Origin: Oenanthe sinensis
Lineage: Eukaryota > Streptophyta > Magnoliopsida > Apiales > Apiaceae
Direction of reading: 5' to 3'
Length of the DNA stretch: 64,000 nt
Assembly: GCA_028671895.1 (NCBI GenBank)
Contig: CM053813.1
Span: 41,015,501-41,079,500 of the forward strand
Below the pieces are notes generated by a model. That model searched no databases. It worked only from the letters and a program-made list of their open reading frames with translations, and was not told the DNA's origin. Position numbers and translations under genes: made by a program. Positions 11,400 to 23,439 of the stretch are shown piece by piece. Numbering within the stretch: position 1 is the first letter of the stretch; the number at the start of each line of letters is the position of its first letter.

Positions 11400-14300
11400 T
11401 ATTTTCTCACATTTTAAATAGTGGATCGGGTAACGTCCCACACAAAAAGAAAGAGCGCAGAAGATACCACTAGTCCGTAAAATCTGGACTTAATTTTGGA
11501 GATGTAGTAATACATCTAAAAAATTATTTCTATCTTTTTTGGATGTAGGAATAGCCACAAGCGATTAATGCAAAACTAGCCAATTGAAAAGTAAGAGAGA
11601 GTCATACTTTTATTAATTTTGTCCAGATCCTCACTGTAACACCCTAGCCCATATCGAGTAGATTAAGTGCACCAACAAATTATGATCTTTTAGGGGCCTG
11701 TGATTGGGTTGTGGATCACCCAAGTTGCTACATTTGGGCCAGTTTACTTTGGCTTATTTCAGATTCGAAAGTCGGGACTTGACCCGATTTTTGAAAAAGA
11801 CTCGGGATTTGACCCGGGTTGTCACATATAGTATTCAGAGACGACTCTCGAAAGCTTGATTCGTCAAGTTTTCAGAGATGGGGACATGAAGACTGGTGGT
11901 ATTATCCCACAATGGACAGAGGTCCGGAGGTGGGGACACGAAGTCAAACAATATTATCCCATAATAGCTAGAAATGTACGATCTTGGCCTATGGGTAACA
12001 CCTCAGTCCCATATCGAGTAGATTGAGATAATTTGTTCAGTATATAAGTAAGAGTATTACTACTAAGTGCACCAATAAATTATGATCTTTTGGGGGCTTG
12101 TGGATTATCCAAGTTGTTGTATTTGGGTCAATATACTTTGGCTTATTTTCGAATTCGGAAGCCGGGACTTGACACGATTTTTGAAAAAGACTCGCAATTT
12201 GACCCGAGTTGTCACATATGGTATCAGAGCCAACTCTCGAAAGCTTGATTCGTAAAGTTATCAAAGGTGGGAACACGAAGGCTGGTGGTATTATCCCACA
12301 ATGGATAGAGGTCCGGAGGTGGGGACATGAAGCCATCCCGTATTATCGCACAATGGTTAGAGATGTACGATCTGAGCCTATGGGCTATCTCTTCGACCTG
12401 ACGTGGACGTCAAGAATTTAAGTGGGGGAGTTTGTAACACCCTAGTCTCACATCGAGTAGATTGGGATAATTTATTCAGTATATAAGAAAGAGTACTACT
12501 ACTAAGTGCACCAACACGGGTCTTTTGGGAGACTGTGGTGGGTTTGTGGATTAACCAAGTTGCTGCATTTTGGTCAGTTTACTTTGGTTTATTTCGGATT
12601 CGGAGGTCGGGACTTGACCCAATTTTTGAAAAAGACTCGGGATTTAATATTTATCGTATTTAATATTTAATAAGATAAACTACATTAAAATTCTAATCTT
12701 GAACATTCTTATATTCACAAAACAAAAATCTATTACGTTGAATTTCAACAATAAAATATTCTATAATATATATTTATATGAACTAATCTTCTAACATTTT
12801 TCACTTTCTACGATACTTCTGAATACTATTTTATTTTCATCAAATCTGATTATCTGGGATACAAATTGGCAAGTCACAAAAGTTATTCCTAAACTCATAT
12901 AAAAAAAGACGAAGAAATACTATTATCGTAATAGAAAACATTCAAAAATAAAATTTAACTTTTTATCGAATCTTCTCCATTCTCGCGTTTGAAACATTGG
13001 TTCGGGTAGCATCCCGCATAAAAAGAAAGAGTGCAGAAGATTCAACTGGTCCGTAAAATCCAGACTTAATTTTGAAAGTGTGATCATGCATCTAAAAAAT
13101 TATTTCATCGAATGTACTTCCCTCTGGATGCATAAATAGCCACATGCAATTAATACAAAGATAAACAATTGAAAAGTAAGTGTCATGCTTTTATCGATTT
13201 TTTCGGGATTCTCACGATCTATTATAATATATTTTCTTTTCTCATGTTAGAAATAGTGGTTCGAGTAACATCCCACATAAAAAGAAAGAGCGTGGAAAAT
13301 TTTGGTCCGTAAATTCCGGTCTTAATTTTAAAAGTGTGATAATGTATTTAAAAATTATTTCATCGAAAGTATTCCTATCTAGACGCACGAATAGCCACAT
13401 GCGATTATTGCAAAAAAAATAGACAATTGGAAAGTAAGAGTCATATTTTTATCAATTTTATTTGGATCCTCACAATCTATTATAATATATTTATCATATT
13501 TAATATTTGTGATAAGATAAAATATATTAAAATTCTAATCTTGAACATTCCTATATTCAAAAAAAAATATTATATTTAATTTCAACAACAAAATAACATG
13601 TATTTGTAAGAACCAATCTCCTAACGTATTCAATTCCTACAATACTTCTCGATACTATTTTATCAACAAAAAAACTTTAGGGGGAACATGTCATGTACTC
13701 CATACTAGATCCTGTTCTTATTTATAAGTCTAAGCATTTAATAGTTCGGTAAAAAAAAATTAAAAAAATATATATTTTAATAACGTGAAAACTTTATAAT
13801 TCTATATAAAATAATAAAATTATTATTTACAAGCATCTCAATCGAATGCATTTTAAAAAATGACCCACATAAAATAATATGAAGAAATATTATTACAGTA
13901 ATAGGACACATTCAAAAATAAATTTTAAATTTTTATCAAATCCTCTCTTTTCTCACTTTTGAGATAGCGGTTTAAGTAATGTTTCACATAAAAAGAAAGT
14001 GCGCATAAGATTCCAATGGTTCGTAAAATCTGAACCTAATTTTGGCGATTTGATAATATATCTAAAAAAAAATTCATCCCTTCTATATGCAGGAATAACC
14101 ACATATAATTAATGCAAAACTAGCCCATTAAAAAATAGGAGTAATGCTTCTATCGATTTTGTCTAAATTTTCACGATCTATTATAATATATTTATCATAT
14201 TTCATATTTGTAAAAAAATAGAATACATTAAAATTCTAATTTTGAACATTCCTATATTCATAAAAAATATATTTTATTACATTTAATTTCAACAATTAAA

Positions 14301-14960
14301 TATATTGCAATATATATTTATTAGAATCTGTCTACTATCATATTCATTTCCTACGAGTGAATACTATTTTATTTTTATTAAAATGTGATCTGGAATACAA
14401 ATTAATTAGTTATAAAAACCCTTCCCAGACTTACATAAAATAAGACGAAGAGATATTATTATCGTAATAAAATACATTGAGAAATAAAAATTAACTTTTT
14501 ATCGAATCTTTTCTTTTCTCACATTAGAAATATTGGTTTGAGTAACATCCCACGCAAAAAGAAAGAGCGCTAAAAATTTCATTGGTTCATAAAATCCGAT
14601 CTTAATTTAGGAAGTGTGATAATGTATTTAAAATTTATTTCATCGAAAGTACTCCTTTCTGAATGTAGGAATAGCCGCATGCAATTAATAGAAAAACAAC
14701 CAATTGGAAAGTAGGAGTGATGCTTATCGATTTTGGTCGGATCTCACAATCTATTATAATATATGTAATATATTTAATATTTGTGATAAAATAAAATACA
14801 TTAAAATTTTAATCTTGAACATTCCTATATTCATTAAAAAAAATTACATTTAATTTCAATAATAAAATATATTACAATATATACCCGTTTCCTAACATAT
14901 TCAAATCCTACTATTCTATCTGGAATACAAATTGATAAGTTACAAAATCCCTTCATATTA
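11400..14960. repeat. degenerate tandem repeat array, unit about 565 bp
   Basis: The anchor AAAAAGAAAGAG (with variants) followed by GCGCAGAAGAT recurs near 11445, 13020, 13278, 13989 and 14554. A full unit contains AACATCCCAC, the anchor, CCGTAAAATC, AGCCACATGC, GGATCCTCAC, ATTATAATATATTTATC, TTGAACATTCCTATATTC and AAAATAAGACGAAGA in that order. The best step is 565 bases; others are shortened or extended by indels. A TRIM cluster splits the first copy at 11635-12645. No coding potential is seen. It resembles satellite-like or internal retroelement sequence; the family is unknown. Confidence 0.75.
11635..12645 (+). mobile_element. TRIM retrotransposon cluster: three LTRs, two internal parts
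   Basis: LTRs start TGTAACACC at 11635, (G)GTAACACC at about 11995 and TGTAACACC at 12433. The first two end GTTGTCACA at 11826 and 12216. Two bases after the second LTR lies TGGTATCAGAGC (12219-12230), the classic primer-binding site complementary to initiator tRNA-Met. The copy after the first LTR is decayed. A purine tract GTGGGGGAG (12422-12430) precedes the third LTR. Internal parts are about 170-215 bases and non-coding, which defines a terminal-repeat retrotransposon in miniature. The LTR contains CAGTATATAAG, a likely TATA box. The third LTR is truncated near 12645. Confidence 0.8.
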
Positions 14961-14964
14961 TTCA

Positions 14965-16430
14965 GTTAATTGGCTTAAATTAAATTATATTTGATATATA
15001 TAATAAGGATTTAGTCTGATAATATTATCATAATACTAAAAATAAACGCAGAGTCAAAAAATTGTGCAGTAAATGGTTGGGGATCACCGCGATGGCCCTC
15101 ATCAACGATTTACACTGGGCTTAAATGTGTTATATTTGCACCTTTTTTTCTCTCTCATTATTCTTTAAAAAAAAATTCTACTTAAATTTTGTTTAATATA
15201 TTTCATTTCATTTTTCTCTCTATTACATTCATCTAAACTAAATGTAACATTCCTGTCAATAAATAAATAAATAAACGCAACATAAGGGACATCCATAATT
15301 TGGTAAGGAAATTGCATTTATACGATTCAAATTTACTAGCAGAACAGTTATCATATGACATCAGACCATAATTACTGATAAAAATTCAATCAAGAATTGC
15401 TTGTTTAATTTACATTCTTAAATTTGGTGAATCTACTCAAACATTTTGCTGTTAGAATATTCTCCGTAATTCACAACGGTTATTGAGAGAAGAGTTGTAA
15501 AGAAAGGTGAATCGAATCGAATTCGAAATTGGAGAAAGTTTGATATATATGAAGGTTAAAAAGAAACTAAAGTCAGTAGCTGACACTAAAAATAAGAAAA
15601 CAATCAAACAAATTTTTCAGAAACTATCTTTGGCGCCTAAACTGATTACTCCAAAAATCATTCACAACTTCTTGAGTTTTACATTGACTGCTACTACTGA
15701 TGACTCTTATTAGCTAATAAGAATCTTCCTTAACATCAGTTGATGTTTGTTTACTTGCTCTTGCTAATACATCAGTTCAGTTCGATAAAAAAAAATTCTG
15801 AATAATCATCTATACGGGACTACACCTAGATTTGGTGAGTCCCTCAGTCTTGATTATTTGAGAAAAGTCTGTCGATATAATTATGTCAGTGACAACATAA
15901 AGCCATCGACTATCATATGTGTTCAGAATTCCGAAATATCATGACCAAGTTAACAATCGTTGTACAGAGATATCCAGCAATGTACAAAGTAGACAATATT
16001 GAAGGTATAGACAGCAAGAAGCCCGTGTCATGTGACAATCTATTTTAACCGGCATAAAACAAAGATAGATGTGAGATTTCACATCACTGGCCATCTAATG
16101 CAATCAGGATTCAGGAACCTAAAATGTGAACAGCTAGCTAATTAACCAGGCTGTTAATAGTATTACCAACATAGTAATGTCATGTGCTTTCTTTGTCACT
16201 ATAGAAAACGAAACATAGCGAGGAGTAGAAATAATCATGCGAAAGATTGCCAAGTGAAAAAATAGATTTTCAAAGCTAAACGGCCCAAGATAAAAGTAGT
16301 GAACTGACTAGCTTAGGATATGTCGAAACAAGTAACTACAAGTCTAACACATTAAAATCACTTGTAGCAACAGACTATCTGCCTCAATTCGGCTGTACAT
16401 CACTTAGCAAGTAGAATAGTTCGAATCAGT
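14965..16430. other. gene-free stretch ahead of the membrane-protein genes
   Basis: No recognised gene; the open frame at 15507-15713 lacks features. The last part (about 16370-16460) is the 3' flank of the truncated minus-strand membrane gene: reversed, it matches the 3' flank of the plus-strand gene at 20520-20610. Confidence 0.5.
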
Positions 16431-16618
16431 TGATTAAGTTTTTCAGCATGCATGTCTATGACAAATAGTAAACATTATTCGATACTTCACTGGTACAGAA
16501 AATTAAGAATACTATTAGAAAATATATCTGCAGTAAGTCATATGAGGTGCACGAGAGCTGATCAGTGATTTAGAGCTAGAAGTCAGACTTCAGAGAGCCT
16601 AGATGCAAGTATCAGCAA

Positions 16619-16963
16619 CTAGCAAAGTAAGAATGCTGCCACTCTTGTATCGTATTCAAAAGTGATGCTAAATCCTGCAAGTCCAAGCAACATTAGTGCG
16701 ATAATAGAATTAACCCTCTGTAGCCAACTTCCGATCACACTGTAGGAAAAAACAGCTCCGAGTAGATGACAAAACGATGCAGCAAATGCGACCCAAGCAT
16801 ATCGGCTATCATAGCAATAACATTCGGTGAAAATAGCCATGAGCTGTTGAACCATAATGTCCACAAAAGTAATAGCTATAGGAACATAGAGGACATACAT
16901 AGGCCAGTCATTTTTTTTCTTCTTCCAGTAGTTTCTCATTTTGTTCACTCCTAAAGCAAGAGC
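16619..16963 (-). pseudogene. truncated three-pass membrane protein, paralogue of the 18.5-20.4 kb gene
   Basis: Main exon with an AG acceptor just above 16963, opening ALALGVNKMRNYW as its paralogue opens ALSLGMELRNYW. It encodes 114 residues with three hydrophobic segments (around LYVPIAITFVDIM, AWVAFAASFCHLLGAV and NSIIALMLLGLAGFSI), then stops at VAAFLLC. The paralogue continues for about 130 more residues. Downstream sequence (16600-16370 on the minus strand) lines up again with the paralogue's stop-codon region and 3' flank, so roughly 300 bases coding for the soluble tail are deleted. No first exon was found upstream. It could still make a short membrane protein, but pseudogene is more likely. 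Function unknown. Confidence 0.6.
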
Positions 16964-16999
16964 CTGATAATAACAAAATTATAATTAGTCATTCATGAA

Positions 17000-18060
17000 T
17001 GTCGTAACTACAGTTTTAAGATTCTTGCACTGGAGCTAGAAGAGCTACAATTAAGACAAAAATTCAAAGACAGAACTAAAACTACTAGAATTTTGAAACA
17101 GTAGCTCCAAAATTCAACATATCATATATGAGTCTGAACAAGAGAGAAATAAGATAAACATATATTAATGTTGAGACTGGAACTTCCAAACAATCTCACT
17201 AATTGTTAAGTATGAGTTCCTGTACAGAGAGACAAACTACTGATTCAGAATAATTTAAGCTAAAATGTCACTTTCTTTAACCGTAACTGGAGAAACAAAT
17301 TCGTATTAAAAGACTCAACATGAAGTGTCTAAAGTGATAAACAATTCAGCTCAACAACAAGAGGAAACAAGTATATTGAACTTAACCTATTCCAAGAATT
17401 GTAACAGGAAAGCAATAACTAAGATTAGATTGCATATCGAGATAAAAAGGAAAAGAAACACCTAATTTCTAAGCACGGATTAAGCGATTTAGTATTTGAC
17501 ACAAGAAAGATACAAAAAAAGTAAACAATTTAGAGAACAATAAATCAATAAATTTCCAGTTTCGCATATTATTTGCCACAAAAAAAGTAAACAATTTAGA
17601 GAACAATCTCATGAGTCATGATCTCCTTAAATAAACACAGAACTGATTTTGTACATATAATGCGAGTACATTATCACTACACACTACTCATAACACTAAC
17701 TAGCAAAAAAATTGGCGACTAAAATGGACATTTCATAAAATTTGGTGGTAAATTATCAAAATAGCCCTGGAGTACAATTAGAACCTTTGGTAATATGGAT
17801 CAACATTGCCACATTGGCATGCATATGTACACAAGGCCAGCTTGGACGTTACTGTAAACATGCACTGCTATATCGTACCCAAAAAAAGCACTTAAATCAG
17901 GTCACATATTTTTGCTTTTGTTTTTTCCAATTTCAAATTTTGAATTTAAAGGAAGGCAGTATCAACAAACTGTGAGTTATACCATAGACTCATAGAGTGT
18001 GTATGTACCGGAAACGGCTTTGATAATAGGCCATTAAACTAATAATGAACTCGGGCGATG
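17000..18060. other. region between the two inverted membrane-protein genes
   Basis: AT-rich. It should contain the first exon and promoter of the truncated minus-strand gene if that gene is expressed, but I could not identify them. Confidence 0.4.
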
Positions 18061-18070
18061 GTTAATGATG

Positions 18071-18195
18071 GCTCGATGAGAGGTTTTGCCAGAATACATA
18101 ATAATGAGATTGTTGTTTTAGCAAATGATGCAGATGGGAGGTTTTGCTAAAACACGTAATAATGAGATTGTTGTTTTAGTAAATGATGTGGAGAA
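18071..18195. repeat. two-unit tandem repeat of about 60 bp
   Basis: GAGGTTTTGCCAGAATACA and AATGAGATTGTTGTTTTAGC recur about 60 bases later with a few changes. It lies about 250 bases upstream of the TATA box of the next gene. Confidence 0.7.
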
Positions 18196-18435
18196 AGGCA
18201 GTGACATCGATTCACAAGAAACTTAGCAAACCCTTAAAATAGCATAAGCTAAATAAAAGGCGGGAGGAAAAAAATTGAGGTAATACGGTCTTAAATGAAT
18301 AAGAAAAAATATAACTACATCAAAAATAAATGAAGAAAAAATTAAATAAAAATACAGTTTCCACAGAGGGGATTTTAGTCATTTACTCAAGGCGGGACCA
18401 CATCTCCTAACCGTATTTTCTTAAACGAGACCATG

Positions 18436-18442
18436 TATATAA
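18436..18442 (+). promoter_or_regulatory. TATA box of the plus-strand membrane-protein gene
   Basis: TATATAA is 65 bases before the proposed ATG at 18507 and is followed by a CA-rich leader. Confidence 0.55.
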
Positions 18443-18506
18443 CAGACTCACATTCCCTCACCTTTGAATTTACAAGTCACAAAACAATACAAGCTTCAAG
18501 AACAAG

Positions 18507-20383
18507 ATGTTGAGTAATTCAAGCGTTGTTTTGGCGCTCGTCGCTGTGTTTCGTCGTAATCTTCACCTTCTACTCTGGAACTTGCTAGTACTACTCTTTC
18601 TCTTTCTCTTTCGGTTTTTATATTTATCTAGTTCTTTTATTAATACTCTATGGTGATAATGCACTTGCACTAGTTGTGTATTTTCAATGTGAATCAGTTT
18701 TAGATGATGCGGTTTGTGTTTGATTAAGCGAGTTTATAATATCGTTTCTCTGCATTTTATTTCTTTTTTGTGCGATGAATAATATGCGATACTTGAAATT
18801 TACACACAATTTCTCAATTTGTTATGATGATGATGATGTACTCGCATTATAAGATGCTATATGAACTTGCAAGATCTGATTTGTGTGTGATTAAACGAGA
18901 TTGATATCGTATTTCTGCATTGATTTCTTTTTTGTGTGAAAAATATACGGAACTAAAAATAATCGATAGTTCAGAAATTGTGTTCTTGTTGGATTATTGC
19001 CGGAAGTTTATAAACCTTTTGTGTATTTGATTGGAGCAACTGTTGATTGGCTTCTCCTCGAGAAAAAATGTTGTAATAGTTTGATTATTTCTCTTTTTTA
19101 CGTATTTTGTTTAAATTGTTGCACTGCTAAGTTCGGTGCAGAGATTCTTTAAAATTCTTTCATCGATTATTAAGATCTCTTAATCTGCTGGACAATCAGG
19201 TGTTGGTCGATTTTCCTTATTGTCTTGAATTGCGATTTAGAATCAGTTCTTGGTTTCTTGAATATTTCTCTGAGTTGGTTGAGTTTGATCTACTTGTTTC
19301 TTGTTATTGACGCATTGAATTTAAACCATCTCTTAGACAGATAATGTTTGATCTTTGAATATAAATTTGTTTCTGGATAATGCTTGAATGAAGTTACATT
19401 TTCCGACAATTATATAGAATTTGTCTGGAAAATCCAGTCTGAAATTGATATTTCGTTCTCTGAATTGGTATATACTTCACTTGCACATTAATCTATTTGT
19501 ATAACATTGTTGTTTCTATGTTTTTTCTGATCGCATAGTTATTTCTTGTATTCTGTACCAATTATTATTATTGATTGATGAACTTTTCAGTAAGAATGAT
19601 TTGAGCAACTTTGTTTAGTAGCTCTTTTATTACTTTTTGGCTTAATTGTTGCACTGCTAGTTCCAGTGCAAAGATTATTGAAGCCCTCCTTACTCGTAGT
19701 TGAATGATTATCATTTTTCTTGTCAGGCTCTTTCTCTAGGAATGGAATTGAGAAACTACTGGAATGGGTATAATTTTGACTTGGCTATGCACGTGAAATC
19801 ATTTTCTGCAGTTTTTACAAGGTTGAACCTTTGTGTCCAACAAGTCCTGGCTGTTACCACTGACGGCTATCGTAGCGAATTTGCTTGGGTTGCTTTTGCT
19901 GCAGCATTTTTTCATTTACTCGGAGCTGTTTCTTCCCACATTGTGAATCATGACAGGCCACATAGGTTAAATTCTTTGATAGCCTTAATGCTGTTTGGAC
20001 TCGCAGGATATAGCATTACTTTTGAACGTGATGTAAGAGTGCCAGCATTTCTTCTCTCTGAGCTGATGCGGATGGCTATTGAGGCCTATGACATGATGCC
20101 GGAATACTACCTTTTGTTGGATGGCAAGATTCTTCCCCTCTCACTGATCAGCACAGGAGACGTGATAAACAAGCTTAAAGTAAGAGAGGAAGACACACAC
20201 CTTGTAAAGCCTGATCCCAATGTTTGGTTTAAAGTGAGAGAGGATCGTGCACACCTTGTCAAATTTGAACCGGACAATTGCCAGGAAGTTGTTATTTCAG
20301 TATTAAGCATACAACAGGGCATTATCAAGTTCACAGTAAGGAATGATCAGGCACACCTCCTCAAGTTAGTGCAGCGGTCCTAG
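18507..20383 (+). CDS. three-pass membrane protein with a repeated AHLVK tail, unknown function
   Basis: Proposed exons are 18507-18587 (27 residues, hydrophobic, ending NLL before GTACTA) and 19727-20383, giving 245 residues. Exon 2 is secure: CTTGTCAG acceptor, phase 0, open to the TAG. Exon 1 is the best TATA-linked ATG but its donor is weak. Three hydrophobic segments follow ALSLGMELRNYW: around residues 45-70, AWVAFAAAFFHLLGAV, and NSLIALMLFGLAGYSI. A soluble tail then holds three related units: KLKVREEDTHLVK (about 176-188), FKVREDRAHLVK (about 195-206) and KFTVRNDQAHLLK (about 228-240). Two neighbours (16.6 and 21.5 kb) share the membrane part, and one shares the tail. I recognise no named family. 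The protein is likely endomembrane or plasma-membrane with the tail on one face; its role is unknown. Confidence 0.75.
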
Positions 20384-20399
20384 ACTTTTAGCTCTGATC

Positions 20400-21480
20400 A
20401 TAAATAAATCAGCTGTAGTGCGCTCGTATATTCATTGCAGACATACTTACCATGGTACTGTTAATGTTGCTCAATATCATTGAAGTGTAGATTGATGTAC
20501 AAAACTATATATCATAGATGTTTTGCATGCTGAAAAACTCAATCAGAAGAGTTGAGCTATTCTACTTGCTATGTAATGTGTACAGCCAAATTGAGGCAAA
20601 TGGTTTCATGCTATAATTGATTGTAATGTGTTACCTGTGGTTACCAGTTACCAGCTTATAATAAGGTAGTCAGTTTGCTTTTTCGGGGCTCTTATTAACT
20701 GTGCAGCTTTGTAATGGTGCTGTCACTTATTGTTCTTTCGCATATTTATCTTTCTTTGTTTTGTTTTCTATAATGACGAAGAAAGCACATGATGTCGCAG
20801 TATTGGTAAGCTATTAACATACTGGTTTGCTTTTTGTTGACACATGAAGGTTCTTGATTGCTTTAACTTTAAAATCGTTAGACACTTAGCTTCTAGCATC
20901 TCTTGCCTCTGTGAAAAAGAGCTTTTAGCGACAAAATCTAAATTATAGCTATGGACCATAGTTACGGTTAAAAACTATTGCTGAGAAGAAATTAAAGGAC
21001 TAGGGATTCTATAGCGCTAAGAAATTTGCATGAGTGCAAGATGCATTATGGATTTCAATCAAAAGTTTACTTAGGTTGGTGAGTCCTCCCTTGCTAAAGA
21101 CGAGACTGCAGAGCTTCTTGATTATTGATAGCACTTCTGCAAGGGATTAAGTTGAGGAACTTGTAGCACTGTCAATGAACGTTCCCCGTTCTGATTTCCA
21201 TGATTTTGTATTAAACGGGGTAGGATATAAAGTTTTTTAAGAAAACAATTTCTTGCTTATGATAATAGGTAAGAGCCATGTTTTGTCCATAATTACAAGA
21301 CCAGCACAATTTAAAGCAGAAGAACTAATTAGTTGAAATCCGGTAATAAATTGTCACCAAGTACTAAACCAAAACAGGCAGTTAGATTAGTAAGCATGAA
21401 ATTTAAGTAATATGTCGATTTGCATTGCACCACAATGAACACGGCTAATACTCATCTAAGAACTTGACTACTTGCGAGCT
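20400..21480. other. 3' flanks between convergent membrane-protein genes
   Basis: 20400-20700 is the 3' flank of the plus-strand gene (matched in reverse by 16370-16610). 21240-21480 is the 3' flank of the minus-strand gene (matched by 24880-25010 and weakly by 8040-8180). The middle holds nothing recognised. Confidence 0.5.
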
Positions 21481-21490
21481 GAGGGTATGT

Positions 21491-22386
21491 TTACTCTTCC
21501 TTCATCGTCAACTTTGTCATCACCCCTCTTCCACTGTACACGGACAAAGCCACATTCCTGGCACCACCTTGATACAGGGAATCAACTAGGTGTGCATGTT
21601 CTGCACTAACCTGTAATTCAATTATCACCCCGTCTTCTATGTGCAGTGCTGCAATTGGCACTCTTTTGGCACCCCATAAGAACCATTTCTCCTTTCTTTG
21701 CAAATTGGCCTTAGTTACAGATAGCAATCTAGAAGATACTGCTATTGCAAATACTCTAGGATCAATGCGAACAGCTATAGAAAGTCCTGTTAATCCAACC
21801 AACGCAAATGCAACAAAAAAGTTGAGCCAGCGTCCCTTGTGCATTGGCCTATTCTTATATTTGATGAGAGAAGCAACGGTTCCAATGCAAGAAACGATGG
21901 CTGCAGCAAGCGTGAACCAATCAAGATTTTTATGAGATTCATCAATCGAATATCCAATCTTTAGTACGAGGATAATATTCTGGGCCACAAAGTTGACTAT
22001 CGTACAAATGACATTCAAATCAATAACCACAGAACTAGTCTTCTCAATCACACGGTCGACCAAGCTTTCCCTTGGTAGCGCAAAATACATGTCCTATGCA
22101 TAATCAAAATTCAGAGCATAAAAAAAACAAAACAGTTATCCACTGATGTTAACATTGATTAGCACTACTGTACATATTTTGAGCACAAAAAAATCATATA
22201 TTACTGAAAAAAGAGTTCTTAAAAGAACTATAAAATATTAATTAATCACTAAACCTACACTAAACACACACACACACACACATATTATCACATACATATA
22301 GAAGCAGATCGAAACACGTAAATACAAGCGAGTACCATATTGGAAGGTTGCAGCTGAAGACGAAGGGTTGTAATTGAGAGTACCAT
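21491..22386 (-). CDS. three-pass membrane protein, third member of the local family
   Basis: Exons are 22386-22336 (MVLSITTLRLQLQPSNM) and 22093-21491, joined by a 242-base intron with GT and AG, total 217 residues. The start is the first ATG after a TATAAAT box. Hydrophobic segments lie around VICTIVNFVAQNIILVL, FTLAAAIVSCIGTVASL and FFVAFALVGLTGLSIAV. The motif GL-x-GLSI...DPRVFA matches GLAGYSI...DVRVPAF of the 18.5 kb gene, and NRPMHKGRWLN matches DRPHRLN. The tail has one ELQVSAEHAHLVD unit, then a VALSVYSGRGVMTKLTM segment like VVISVLSIQQGIIKFTV in the paralogue. No frame damage. Function unknown; it is more diverged than the other pair. Confidence 0.75.
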
Positions 22387-22430
22387 TTTTTACAGTCACC
22401 TTCTAAGTTCTACTCCCGTATAGTATGTAT

Positions 22431-22437
22431 ATTTATA
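22431..22437 (-). promoter_or_regulatory. TATA box of the 21.5-22.4 kb gene
   Basis: TATAAAT in minus orientation lies about 45 bases before the ATG at 22386. This implies a very short leader if it is used. Confidence 0.5.
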
Positions 22438-22469
22438 CTCGTATTAATAAGCAAAATCCTTTTCTGTAT

Positions 22470-23030
22470 CAAATTTGGTTTTGTTTCACCTTTTAATTCT
22501 ATTTATATTTAAATTCTATTTTTTAATTCCACCGCTCAGTCCTATATAAATTTATTTTGGTTTCATCAGTCCTATTTATATTTGAACTCTATTTTTTTAG
22601 TTTCACTCATCAGTTCTATTTATATTTAAATTCTATTTATTCACAAATTCTTTATTTATTTTCACCCTACAATTTTACCTTTATTTAAACTCTATTTGAT
22701 TTTAATTTTTTTTATATTATCTCAATATTTTTTAGTTTTACTTTTTACTTTTTTTTATTTCAATACTTTTTAAATTATAATTATTATATCTCTAAATTTT
22801 ATCTATTTATTTTCAATTTTATCTCAATTTAAATTCTATTTGATTTTATTTCTCTAAATTTTATTTATTTATTTTCACTAGAGTTTTATCTCAATTTAAA
22901 TTCTATTTGATTTTAGTTTTTGTGTCATTCTACTATTATATCTTTAAATTTTTATATTTATTTTCATCCTAGAATTTTATCTCTTTTTAAAATATATTTG
23001 ATTTTAATTTTTAATTATTAATATAGATAG
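22470..23030. repeat. T-rich degenerate repeat block
   Basis: Loose repeats of about 55-65 bases built on TTTAAATTCTATTTGATTTT and ATTTATTTATTTTCA. It is low complexity and likely slippage-derived. Confidence 0.6.
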
Positions 23031-23439
23031 ATATGTGATATGAAAAAAAAAATATTAAAGGATTCTACGGGCAACCAAGATTTAAAAAAGATACCTGAAA
23101 AGGTCAATAGTCAAAAAGTAAACACAATATTTAATTTTTAATTCATCTCAGTACAAATAATTTAGTGGGAGGAGTTGACAAATATAATTTTTTTTTAACA
23201 TAAATAATTCCATCAATAATAAAACTCAACTCTCAAGACAATTTTATTATTTTCTAATATCTTAAATAAAAATAATAAATAAATATATAATTAAAAAACT
23301 TTTTGACTCTGCCAGTGCTGTATATTCTTAAAAGTCGGCTTGAAAATTACTATAAACTTATCTTGCCATCTGACCAACTTTAAAAGCCTAACCTCATATG
23401 GTGCATTTTTGTTTCGGTTTTCAATTTAAATTTTTGAGA

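Noticed and set aside
15060..15125. GC-richer patch (GGGGATCACCGCGATGGCC) considered as an RNA gene or organellar insertion
   Set aside because: Too short, with no foldable clover-leaf, rRNA motif or plastid gene recognised.
20768..20959. Minus-strand ORF between the convergent membrane genes
   Set aside because: No recognisable domain, no splice context, and it lies in the 3' flank region.
22470..23030. Matrix-attachment or origin-like function for the T-rich block
   Set aside because: Composition alone does not support it; low-complexity slippage explains the pattern.
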